A stretch of DNA of 64,000 nucleotides, from NCBI GenBank assembly GCA_020635565.1, contig JACJZN010000006.1, positions 124,001-188,000 on the forward strand. Reading direction: 5' to 3'. The notes beneath the pieces are model-generated. The model searched no databases, was not told the origin of the DNA, and saw only the letters and a program-made list of their open reading frames with translations. Below are positions 35,497 through 43,058 of the stretch, piece by piece; positions within the stretch are counted from its first letter, which is position 1; each line of letters opens with the position of its first letter. Made by a program: the position numbers and the translations under genes. The DNA is from Flavobacteriales bacterium. Lineage in GTDB: Bacteria; Bacteroidota; Bacteroidia; Flavobacteriales_D; Parvicellaceae.

Positions 35497-36267
35497 TTAA
35501 TGTAAAGAATAATCATCTTCCAATTCAACCCGCTTGAAATTCTCTTCAATTCTTGTGACCTTTAAGATTGACCTTGTATTATTTAAAATATTTGTAACGA
35601 ATAATTGCCCTTTCAGTACGTCTCCAATATCTAATACGATCTTCATTACTTCAGTAGCCATTTGAAGACCAATCAACCCTGGTAGAACTCCCAGAACACC
35701 TACTTCATTACAATTAGGTCGATCTGTCTTTTTAGGTTTATCAGGGAACAAACATCTTAAGGATGGACCTTCTCCAAAATTGAATACAGTTACTTGTCCT
35801 TCAAACTTATAAATAGAGCCATAAACAAGAGGTTTATTTAACATGAGCGTTGCATCTCCCAGTAGCATCCTTGTTTCGAAATTATCTGTTCCATCCACTA
35901 CAATATCGAATCTTCTCAAAACATCAAATACATTATCTCGAGTTAGGTATTCCTTAAATAACACAAATTCTACCTCCTCATTTAATGTTTTCAGTTTCTC
36001 AGCAGCTACTTCAACCTTCAGTTTTCCAACTTCACTTTTCGAATAAAGAATCTGTCTTTGAAGATTTGAAAGATCAACTCTATCTCCATCAATCATTCCT
36101 ATCACCCCAATTCCTGCTGCTGCGAGATACTGAAGAATAGGAGTACCCAATCCACCTGCACCTACAACCAACACTTTCGCTTCCTTTAACTTCAACTGAC
36201 CAGATATACCTATCTCTGCAAGTGAAATATGACGTTGGTATCTATTAAATTCTTCTGGACTAAGCAT
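35497..36267 (-). CDS. thiF: ThiF/MoeB/HesA family adenylyltransferase
   Basis: E1-like enzyme that adenylates the C-terminal Gly of a sulphur carrier (ThiS or MoaD). ATP site VVGAGGLGTPILQYLAAAG (about 35-53), DGDRVDLSNLQRQ, DGTDNFETR, and the catalytic-type Cys in RPNCNEVGVLGVLPG. Of the four zinc Cys of MoeB/ThiF only one of the first CxxC remains (SLRCLFP, the first is Ser) and the C-terminal CxxC is absent. No rhodanese domain. The start is ATG at 36267; the frame also has a TTG at 36273. It starts about 57 bp after the TonB receptor gene on the same strand, so it is probably under the TPP riboswitch, which supports a thiamine (ThiF) role over MoeB. Confidence 0.75.
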   Translation of the reverse strand: MLSPEEFNRYQRHISLAEIGISGQLKLKEAKVLVVGAGGLGTPILQYLAAAGIGVIGMIDGDRVDLSNLQRQILYSKSEVGKLKVEVAAEKLKTLNEEVEFVLFKEYLTRDNVFDVLRRFDIVVDGTDNFETRMLLGDATLMLNKPLVYGSIYKFEGQVTVFNFGEGPSLRCLFPDKPKKTDRPNCNEVGVLGVLPGLIGLQMATEVMKIVLDIGDVLKGQLFVTNILNNTRSILKVTRIEENFKRVELEDDYSLH

Positions 36268-36323
36268 AAGCAAAAATAGGAAGTAATGTGAGTACTTCCT
36301 ATTCTTTGGAAAAAATGGTTCAA

Positions 36324-38591
36324 TTAGAATTTCAATGTCAATCCCAGAAAAAAGTTGGTGCCGGCCTGTGGAAATAATCCTGTCAAACTATATCTATTAG
36401 TTCCTTCTCCTTCTGCAACTTCATACAAATCGCCATAAGAACCTCCTGAAGATTGAAATCGATAGTTCCAGGCGTTAGAAACATATTGTTCATTAAAGAG
36501 ATTTCTTACCCATAAACTCAGATTAATCTCCTTGATCGTCTTCGTTTTCAAGCTGTAGGTCACTCGTGCATCGTTGACCAAGTATGCATCTAACTTAGCA
36601 TACTCACTCTGCGTATTGTCAATGTATTGTTTTCCTACGTACTTGGTTATAAAAGCAATTTCTAACTCTTGCTTATCAGATTTAATTGGAGAATACATTA
36701 ATTGACTTCCTGCAATTATTCCAGGTGAAAAGGCGATGTCTGTATTTTCATGGATCACTTCGATCTGTCCCCAGGTATCCCAGTCATCAATATATTCATT
36801 GAATTGTTTGATTTTGTTTGTACTTATAGTTGCATTCAACATCCACTGAATTTTCTTGTGTAATTGTGCCCCTCCACTGATCTCTACTCCCCTTCTGTAA
36901 CTCTCAGGAACATTTTGACGAATAGCCGCCCCTACATCATTTAATTCTCCTGTCACGATCAACTGATTTTTATATTCCATTGCATACAGATTTACATTCC
37001 CAAAGAATTTGTCGTACTTCACTCGGTATCCAGCTTCTATGTCCATCAATTGCTCATGCTGAGGTCTGCTATTCGGAGTTGAATTGGTGTAATCATCCCT
37101 ATTGGGTTCTTTATTACCTATTCCGAAAAAACCATATACATTATGATTTTTATTGATCGCATAATTAACTCCTGCTTTAGGATTAATGAAATTCAAATTA
37201 ACGGATTGATCCACATTGTTTAGATCATTATCAAATCCAAGAAAAGAATATGATATCATCCTTGTCTGTAAATCTGCCATAACACTTAAATCTTCGGTAA
37301 TATGATAATTAAGTTTAGCATAAGCATTGATATCATTTTTGGTTGCGTCATTTTCATAGTATCGATGACCTAAAGATCCATTACTTGCAAATTCTGCCCA
37401 AATGATCTCTCCATAGTGTCCACCAAGATATTGATTTGCACCTCCTCCAATTACTAAATCCAACTTATCAGAACTGTATTCCGCAGACATCACCGTACCA
37501 TAAAAATGATTGTCCAGCCATCTTCTTCTGATCAAATCCGTTTCCGTTATTGTATCACCAGCTGGAGTGATCACATCATTCAATCCATATGCGGATAGGC
37601 TCTCCTTTGACCAATAATTGATCTCTGCGTTGTGAGCAATTCCTTTATATTGCTCATAATATCCAATCCCACGTGTATAATGAAGAGCAGCGTTAAATTT
37701 TAATCTTTTGCTTGCATTGTACACGTAATGCAATTGATAATGGGTTTGGGTATAATCATCTACCTCATTAGCATAGTTATAAGGATTGAAGGTTCTAGCC
37801 GAGTCCATAAAGCTAAGCGGCACGCCATACCACGCCTGATATGTTCTTTCATGACCTCCAAATGTGACTGCTTTTATCATGGATTTCTCTCCAACATAAG
37901 CCCCTGATAAGTAAAAAGATTTTAAATTGGATGCAGATCTGTCTATGTATCCATCAGATAGAATATTTGACAATCTTCCATCAAACACGAATTTATTATT
38001 GATCATACCCGTTCCAAATTGAATCGAATTGCGCAACGTATTAAACGATCCAACACTATTGGAAATAACCCCATAAGCATCAGGACTGCTTTGTAAAGTA
38101 TTGACATTAATACTGGCTCCAAATGCCCCAGCTCCATTGGTCGAAGCGCCAACTCCTCTCTGGATCTGAATATCACTTGTAGAAGAGGCAAGATCCGGCA
38201 TATCAACCCAATAGGTTCCTTGAGATTCGGAATCATTGATCGGAATTCCATTGATCGTAACATTGATTCTTGTGGCATCAGAACCACGAATTCTCATTCC
38301 TGTATAACCAACGCCAGCTCCAGCATCAGATGTTGTAACTACTGAGGTTTGCTGATCCAAAAGAATTGGAAGATCTACACCTTGATTGTTCTTTTGGATC
38401 TGTTCTTTGGTTACATTTTCATGCGCAACAGGAGCATTCGCTCTAACTCTTGTTGCTTTCACCACAAATTCTTCCAGTTCAGTCGTTTTGGAGGTTTTAA
38501 GTGAGTCTGATTTGACCTCACTTTCTGTTTGTGATTGCACCAAACTTTGAAGTGCAAAAACTGTTGTAATGGTAACAATTACCTTTTTCAT
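36324..38591 (-). CDS. TonB-dependent outer-membrane receptor, TPP-riboswitch controlled (probable thiamine uptake)
   Basis: 755 residues: signal peptide (to SLVQSQ), TonB box region, plug domain (about 50-165; VVKATRVRANAPVAHENVT, then MRIRGSDATRINVTINGIP and QIQRGVGASTNGAGAFG), and a 22-strand barrel ending in the C-terminal aromatic LTLKF. There is no N-terminal carboxypeptidase-like domain, so it is not a SusC type. The riboswitch directly upstream makes thiamine or TPP the likely substrate, as for the TPP-regulated receptors described in Bacteroidota. Sequence alone would only say siderophore/vitamin receptor. Confidence 0.88.
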   Translation of the reverse strand: MKKVIVTITTVFALQSLVQSQTESEVKSDSLKTSKTTELEEFVVKATRVRANAPVAHENVTKEQIQKNNQGVDLPILLDQQTSVVTTSDAGAGVGYTGMRIRGSDATRINVTINGIPINDSESQGTYWVDMPDLASSTSDIQIQRGVGASTNGAGAFGASINVNTLQSSPDAYGVISNSVGSFNTLRNSIQFGTGMINNKFVFDGRLSNILSDGYIDRSASNLKSFYLSGAYVGEKSMIKAVTFGGHERTYQAWYGVPLSFMDSARTFNPYNYANEVDDYTQTHYQLHYVYNASKRLKFNAALHYTRGIGYYEQYKGIAHNAEINYWSKESLSAYGLNDVITPAGDTITETDLIRRRWLDNHFYGTVMSAEYSSDKLDLVIGGGANQYLGGHYGEIIWAEFASNGSLGHRYYENDATKNDINAYAKLNYHITEDLSVMADLQTRMISYSFLGFDNDLNNVDQSVNLNFINPKAGVNYAINKNHNVYGFFGIGNKEPNRDDYTNSTPNSRPQHEQLMDIEAGYRVKYDKFFGNVNLYAMEYKNQLIVTGELNDVGAAIRQNVPESYRRGVEISGGAQLHKKIQWMLNATISTNKIKQFNEYIDDWDTWGQIEVIHENTDIAFSPGIIAGSQLMYSPIKSDKQELEIAFITKYVGKQYIDNTQSEYAKLDAYLVNDARVTYSLKTKTIKEINLSLWVRNLFNEQYVSNAWNYRFQSSGGSYGDLYEVAEGEGTNRYSLTGLFPQAGTNFFLGLTLKF

Positions 38592-38694
38592 TTTGATTTA
38601 AATTAAATGTGTCCAACCAGAGGCGAGATAAACACGGTACAACAAACATTTAATCGACTTAGAGCATCACTTTTCTGCAGCAAAGTTTACTTTC

Positions 38695-38800
38695 TGTCTA
38701 ATCCCTACGCCAGCATTATCTGGATCAGGTACGAAATTGCTAATCAGGCAATTCCTGGGTATAATCTCAGCCACATTAGATGCAGCACCCCTTGAGTTGG
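38695..38800 (-). ncRNA. TPP riboswitch (THI element)
   Basis: Read on the minus strand the region contains the conserved THI-box blocks in order: GGGGTGC, GGCTGAGAT, ATACCC, ACCTGATCCAGATAATG and GCTGGCGTAGGGA. The CTGAGA and ACCTGATC...GGCGTAGGGA signatures are those of the pyrimidine- and pyrophosphate-binding arms. The extra arm between ATACCC and ACCTGAT (GGAATTGCC... about 25 bases) is short. It lies in the 5' leader of the TonB receptor gene, about 105 bases before the ATG, and should repress it when TPP is abundant. Exact helix P1 ends are uncertain by a few bases. Confidence 0.93.
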
Positions 38801-38803
38801 GCG

Positions 38804-38833
38804 CAAAGGTAAATCAATGCTCCTGATTTCCAA
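38804..38833 (-). promoter_or_regulatory. Promoter of the TPP-controlled transcript
   Basis: On the minus strand TTG (38833-38831), a 19-base spacer and TACCTTTG (38811-38804): a full consensus match. The start point falls at the 5' edge of the riboswitch. It lies just after the stop codon of the NadR-like gene, so the receptor is transcribed independently of pnuC. Confidence 0.8.
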
Positions 38834-38836
38834 GAG

Positions 38837-39346
38837 CTACTTGAAATTTATTTCTCGCAAAGCATTTTTACAATTCTCCAATCGAATGGAACCCGAACCT
38901 TTAATGATTCGGTAGGGAACATTTAATCTTTTGATCTCCTTTAAATAGATTTCATACAATTCCATCAGATCTTCCGGATTTTCTCTCAAAGGATCGCTCT
39001 CCCAGATCAGATCTGGATAACACAATAGATATAGATCAGGCAATCTTTCATTCAGATTATCCAAAATCCATTGATCACAAGCATCGTATTTATATTCAGA
39101 CCAGATCTTGATTGTTAACAGATCTGTATCACTTATCATATGACTTGCTGAATGTATTCTCTCCTCCAATTTGATCTGTCCTTCTGCTATTCTCTTTAAG
39201 TCATTCAGATCATATGGACGATCTAATTCTCGTATATAACTTCTAGCATATTCTTCTACAACTGGGCAATCATATTCCTCCCCCATCTGTATACACAGGG
39301 TGGTTTTTCCCGTAGATTCCGGACCTGTTAAAACAACTTTTTTCAT
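38837..39346 (-). CDS. NadR-like P-loop kinase
   Basis: 169-residue ATPase resembling the C-terminal nucleoside-kinase domain of NadR (AAA_28). Walker A LTGPESTGKTTL (about 6-17), EEYARSYI, a DTDLLTI Walker-B-type strand and WESDPLRENP (lid). It lacks the DNA-binding and adenylyltransferase parts of full NadR. It overlaps the pnuC stop by 4 bases, so importer and kinase are made together; in classic NAD salvage the kinase traps nicotinamide riboside. Because the next unit is TPP-controlled, an alternative is phosphorylation of imported thiamine. Substrate not decidable from sequence. Confidence 0.82.
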   Translation of the reverse strand: MKKVVLTGPESTGKTTLCIQMGEEYDCPVVEEYARSYIRELDRPYDLNDLKRIAEGQIKLEERIHSASHMISDTDLLTIKIWSEYKYDACDQWILDNLNERLPDLYLLCYPDLIWESDPLRENPEDLMELYEIYLKEIKRLNVPYRIIKGSGSIRLENCKNALREINFK

Positions 39347-39939
39347 CCGTCAATTAATTTTCTTCGCCACTCCAGAAATCCCGAAATTGCCAAAGCGGTA
39401 AACAACAAAAACTGAATACTGCTTAAAGGAAGTCCTTTGTACCAATAAAGCGGAATTGAAATCACATCGGCAACTATCCACATGATCCAATTCTCTATCT
39501 TCTTCAAAGCCATCAACCACATTCCTACCAAACAAATCGCTGTGGTAAATGAATCTACAAATGGAACCGTACTCTTTGTATATTGGATCAGTATAAAATA
39601 AATGATCACCCAAAAAGTTGCAATCAGAGCTACACTGTAAATATTCTGTACTCTCGTGTTCTTTGTTATAGATAACACTTCCCCTTCCTTCTTCTTCTTC
39701 CAGTTTACCCAGCCATAAACACTCATTCCGAAATAGAAAACGTTGATCCCCATATCTGCATAAAGTCCTATTTCGAAACACAAATAGACGTAGATAAGAA
39801 CAGAAATTATTCCTGTAGGATATACTAGAATATTTTCCTTTTTAGAAAACCAGACGCTTAAAACCCCAAATGTAACGCCTAATATTTCTAATTCAGACAT
39901 ATTTTGTGCGGCACTCACTATTTCACTCCAAACGTCCAT
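39343..39939 (-). CDS. pnuC: PnuC-family vitamin transporter (PnuC or PnuT)
   Basis: 198-residue inner-membrane protein with seven hydrophobic segments. Family motifs: LVYPTGIISVLIYVYL, the FYFGMSVYGWVNWKKKK block (YGW motif), and KKIENWIMWIVADVISIPLYW (the NW..W..D motif near the substrate site). PnuC carries nicotinamide riboside; the closely related PnuT carries thiamine in Bacteroidota and often sits with a TPP-controlled receptor. The gene itself is upstream of the riboswitch, so it is not under it. The adjacent NadR-like kinase favours PnuC, the receptor favours PnuT; left open. Confidence 0.85.
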   Translation of the reverse strand: MDVWSEIVSAAQNMSELEILGVTFGVLSVWFSKKENILVYPTGIISVLIYVYLCFEIGLYADMGINVFYFGMSVYGWVNWKKKKEGEVLSITKNTRVQNIYSVALIATFWVIIYFILIQYTKSTVPFVDSFTTAICLVGMWLMALKKIENWIMWIVADVISIPLYWYKGLPLSSIQFLLFTALAISGFLEWRRKLIDG

Positions 39940-39961
39940 AAAAGTAATGTTGGCGTAAACT

Positions 39962-40001
39962 TAAATAAAAATCCCTGCTCATCTATGATGAACAGGGATT
40001 T
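39962..40001 (-). terminator. Terminator of the fad operon
   Basis: On the minus strand a 9-bp stem (AAATCCCTG/CAGGGATTT), one mismatch, a 5-bp stem (TCATC/GATGA) and a 3-base loop, followed by TTTTTATTT. It separates the beta-oxidation operon from pnuC. Confidence 0.82.
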
Positions 40002-40032
40002 AACACACGATATATTGATTTGAATCAAACTG

Positions 40033-41832
40033 TTAATAACAATAAGATCCTTTTTCAATCAGTTTTTGGGCGATTCTTTGTCTTGCTTCTTTAGAATTGA
40101 ACGGCTCATGCTTAGTGAAACGCTTCAATCCCATCATCATCATTCTTAACTCATCACCTTCCACAAATGAATTCAGAGCATCTTTCCCTGCCTTGTTGAT
40201 CAAGTCGCACATGTCATAGATCAAAACTCTCATCATATCTAATTGCTCAGCACATGCTGCTTCACCTTTGATAGATACCATTTTCTCAACTCTCAACAAT
40301 GTAGATTCAGCAACGTATATCCATGTAACGATATCAGCCACATTCATCAAGATCTCCTGCTCTTTAGCCATTTTCTCTGCCAATTTCTGAGCAGCTGTTC
40401 CAGCAATCATCAATAGAGCTTTTTTGAAGTTCTTGATGTACTTCTTCTCTGCAGCAAATAATGTTTCATCTGGAGCTCCGAAATCTGGAATACTCATTAA
40501 CTCATTTCCAACTGCCATTGCAGGCCCGATAAGATCTAACTCTCCTTTCATCGCCTTTCTCAGGATCATACTTACTGTCAACATTCTGTTGATCTCATTA
40601 GTTCCTTCGAAAATTCTGTTGATCCTTGCATCTCTATAAGCTCTTTCGATATGTGTCTCAGCAGAGAATCCCATACCACCATGGATCTGAACACCTTCAT
40701 CCACAACATAGTCTAATGTATCTGAACCATAAACTTTCAAAATAGCACACTCAGGAGCGAATTGTTCAATCCCTTTCAAGGTAGCTTCAGCTTTGTCCAT
40801 TCCTCCTTCCATCAAGGCTTGGATAGCATCATCAATATTTTGTCCTGCTCTATAAGTTGCTGACTCTGTTGCAAATGTTCTAATACACTGCTCAGCCATT
40901 TTATGACGGATTGCACCATATTTAGAGATTGGTCTTCCGAATTGTTCTCTTTCGTTTGCGTATTTAACTGACTCGTTGATTGCCATTTTAGCACCTCCCA
41001 TTACACCAGCACCTAACTTGATACGTCCGATGTTTAGGATGTTAACTGCAATTTTAAACCCTTGTCCTCTTTCGTAAAGTTGGTTCTCAACAGGAATAAC
41101 CACATCATTGAAGAATACTTGTCTTGTTGAAGAACCTTTAATACCCATTTTCTTCTCTTCAGCGTTCATAGTAACACCTGGAGTATTTGCTTCGACAATA
41201 AATGCTGTTAAATTCTCATCGTCATCAATTTTAGCGAAAACAGTTAATACATCTGCAAAACCTGCATTCGTGATCCACATCTTCTGACCATTAATGATCC
41301 AAGATTTTCCGTCATCTGAAAGTTTTGCTTTCGTCTTACCACTGTTTGCATCAGAACCAGCTGACGGTTCAGTCAAACAGTAAGAAGCCTTCCATTCTCC
41401 TGAAGCTAATTTTGGAATATACTTTTGCTTTTGAGCTTCGTTACCATAGTAAAGAATTGGTAACGTTCCAATTCCAGTATGAGCTCCATAAGCCACGGAG
41501 AAAGAGTGACCTCCACCCAAAGCTTCAGTAGCCAAAAGTGAAGTTTTAAAATCAACTCCCATTCCTCCCAACTCTTCTGGAACTGAAAGTCCTAATAATC
41601 CAAGTTCTCCTGCTTTTTCAACCAATCTAGGCATTAATTCAGGATCTTTCATAGAATCTATCTCATCTAAAATCGGATGAATTTCTGCTTTCAAGAAATC
41701 CATACACATCTGAGCAATCATTTTCTGCTCTTCACTCCATTCTTCTGGAATGAAAATCTCATGAGCTTCAGTATCTCTGATGATGAACTCACCACCTTTA
41801 ATTGCTGACTTATTTTTTGTTTCTGTTGACAT
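40033..41832 (-). CDS. fadE: Acyl-CoA dehydrogenase
   Basis: FAD enzyme of about 600 residues for the first step of beta-oxidation (acyl-CoA to trans-2-enoyl-CoA). N-terminal domain LPILYYGNEAQKQKYIP, substrate/FAD motif CLTEPSAGSDANSG (about 155), WITNAGFADV, middle beta domain, then ERGQGFKIAVNIL, QFGRPISKYGAIRHKMAE and the signature GVQIHGGMGFSAETHIER with RINRIFEGTNEINRM. The long C-terminal extension is that of the VLCAD/ACAD9-like or Bacillus FadE (YusJ) type. Last gene of marR-fadN-fadA-fadE; 35 bp after fadA. Confidence 0.95.
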   Translation of the reverse strand: MSTETKNKSAIKGGEFIIRDTEAHEIFIPEEWSEEQKMIAQMCMDFLKAEIHPILDEIDSMKDPELMPRLVEKAGELGLLGLSVPEELGGMGVDFKTSLLATEALGGGHSFSVAYGAHTGIGTLPILYYGNEAQKQKYIPKLASGEWKASYCLTEPSAGSDANSGKTKAKLSDDGKSWIINGQKMWITNAGFADVLTVFAKIDDDENLTAFIVEANTPGVTMNAEEKKMGIKGSSTRQVFFNDVVIPVENQLYERGQGFKIAVNILNIGRIKLGAGVMGGAKMAINESVKYANEREQFGRPISKYGAIRHKMAEQCIRTFATESATYRAGQNIDDAIQALMEGGMDKAEATLKGIEQFAPECAILKVYGSDTLDYVVDEGVQIHGGMGFSAETHIERAYRDARINRIFEGTNEINRMLTVSMILRKAMKGELDLIGPAMAVGNELMSIPDFGAPDETLFAAEKKYIKNFKKALLMIAGTAAQKLAEKMAKEQEILMNVADIVTWIYVAESTLLRVEKMVSIKGEAACAEQLDMMRVLIYDMCDLINKAGKDALNSFVEGDELRMMMMGLKRFTKHEPFNSKEARQRIAQKLIEKGSYCY

Positions 41833-41867
41833 AACGTAATATTTAAGTTTAGTGATTTATGCTTAAT

Positions 41868-43043
41868 TTATAAAAGTTCAAAAATTCCTGCAGCCCCTTG
41901 TCCAGTTCCTACGCACATAGAAACTACACCATATTTCTGCTCTCTTTTCTTCATCTCATTCAATAGCTGAACAGTCAATTTAGCTCCAGTACAACCAAGT
42001 GGGTGTCCAAGTGCAATGGCACCTCCGTTCACATTTACTAGATTTGGATCAATCCCCAACTCTCTGACACATGCAACTGCCTGAGAAGCAAATGCTTCGT
42101 TAATCTCGTATTGTTGAATATCATTCAAAGATAACCCTGCTTTTTTCAGTGCCTTTGGAATTGCGTATAATGGTCCCATTCCCATCACTTTAGGCTCCAA
42201 ACCTACTACGCTGTAATTCACCAATCTTGCGATCGGCTCTACGCCTAGTTCTTTCACCATTTCTTCAGACATTACCATTACAAAAGCAGCACCATCCGAT
42301 GTTTGAGAAGAGTTACCTGCAGTTACAGATCCTCCTTGAGCAAACACAGGCCTCAATTTTGCTAATCCCTCCAATGAAGATGCTCTTGGGCCTTCATCGG
42401 TATCAACAATATATTCTCTCTCTTGTCTTTTTTCATTTTCATCCAGAAAAACGTGCTTAACGTTAATCGGAACGATATCGTCTTTAAATCGTCCTGATTG
42501 TACAGCCGCTAAAGCTTTCTCTTGTGAACTTAAAGCGAATCGATCTTGGTCTTCTCTAGTCACATTGTATCGAGTTGCTACTTCTTCAGCAGTTAATCCC
42601 ATACCCCAATACCAATCTGGATGTTCCTTTCCAACTTTAGCATTTGGAACGATTCTCCATCCTCCAAAAGGCATTCCTGACATTACCTCTACTCCACCTG
42701 CTATAATGCAATCTGCAGCACCTGAGGCGATCTGACTTGCAGCCAATGCAATCGTTTGAAGTCCTGATGAACAGTATCTGTTCACCGTCATACCTGGTAC
42801 ATTCTCTGAATTCAATCCCATTAAAGAAATCATACGACCAATGTTCAAACCTTGTTCTGCTTCTGGTGTAGCATTTCCGACAATTACATCGTCAATTCTT
42901 TCAGGATCTAAATTTGGAAAATCCTTCATCAAATGCTTGATCACATCTGCAGCTAAATCATCTGGTCGAGTAAATCTAAACAGTCCTCTAGGTGCTTTAC
43001 CTACGGCTGTTCTATATCCTCCTACTATATATGCTGTTCTCAT
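41868..43043 (-). CDS. fadA: Acetyl-CoA C-acyltransferase (thiolase)
   Basis: Last step of beta-oxidation: thiolytic release of acetyl-CoA. 391 residues, with the acyl-carrying Cys in VNRYCSSGLQTI (about Cys91), NEAFASQAVA, GGAIALGHPLGCTGAK (catalytic His) and CVGTGQGAAGIFE (second catalytic Cys). Sits 15 bp after fadN, the usual partner. A degradative thiolase is more likely than a biosynthetic acetyl-CoA acetyltransferase because of the operon. Confidence 0.96.
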   Translation of the reverse strand: MRTAYIVGGYRTAVGKAPRGLFRFTRPDDLAADVIKHLMKDFPNLDPERIDDVIVGNATPEAEQGLNIGRMISLMGLNSENVPGMTVNRYCSSGLQTIALAASQIASGAADCIIAGGVEVMSGMPFGGWRIVPNAKVGKEHPDWYWGMGLTAEEVATRYNVTREDQDRFALSSQEKALAAVQSGRFKDDIVPINVKHVFLDENEKRQEREYIVDTDEGPRASSLEGLAKLRPVFAQGGSVTAGNSSQTSDGAAFVMVMSEEMVKELGVEPIARLVNYSVVGLEPKVMGMGPLYAIPKALKKAGLSLNDIQQYEINEAFASQAVACVRELGIDPNLVNVNGGAIALGHPLGCTGAKLTVQLLNEMKKREQKYGVVSMCVGTGQGAAGIFELL

Positions 43044-43058
43044 TTTGTTTACGCTTTT

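Noticed and set aside
38607..38795. A 62-codon plus-strand frame upstream of the TonB receptor
   Set aside because: It is the antisense of the TPP riboswitch and its leader; no codon or promoter support.
39350..39781. A 143-codon minus-strand frame inside pnuC
   Set aside because: It is the shifted frame of the transporter gene; the pnuC frame has the family motifs and membrane segments.
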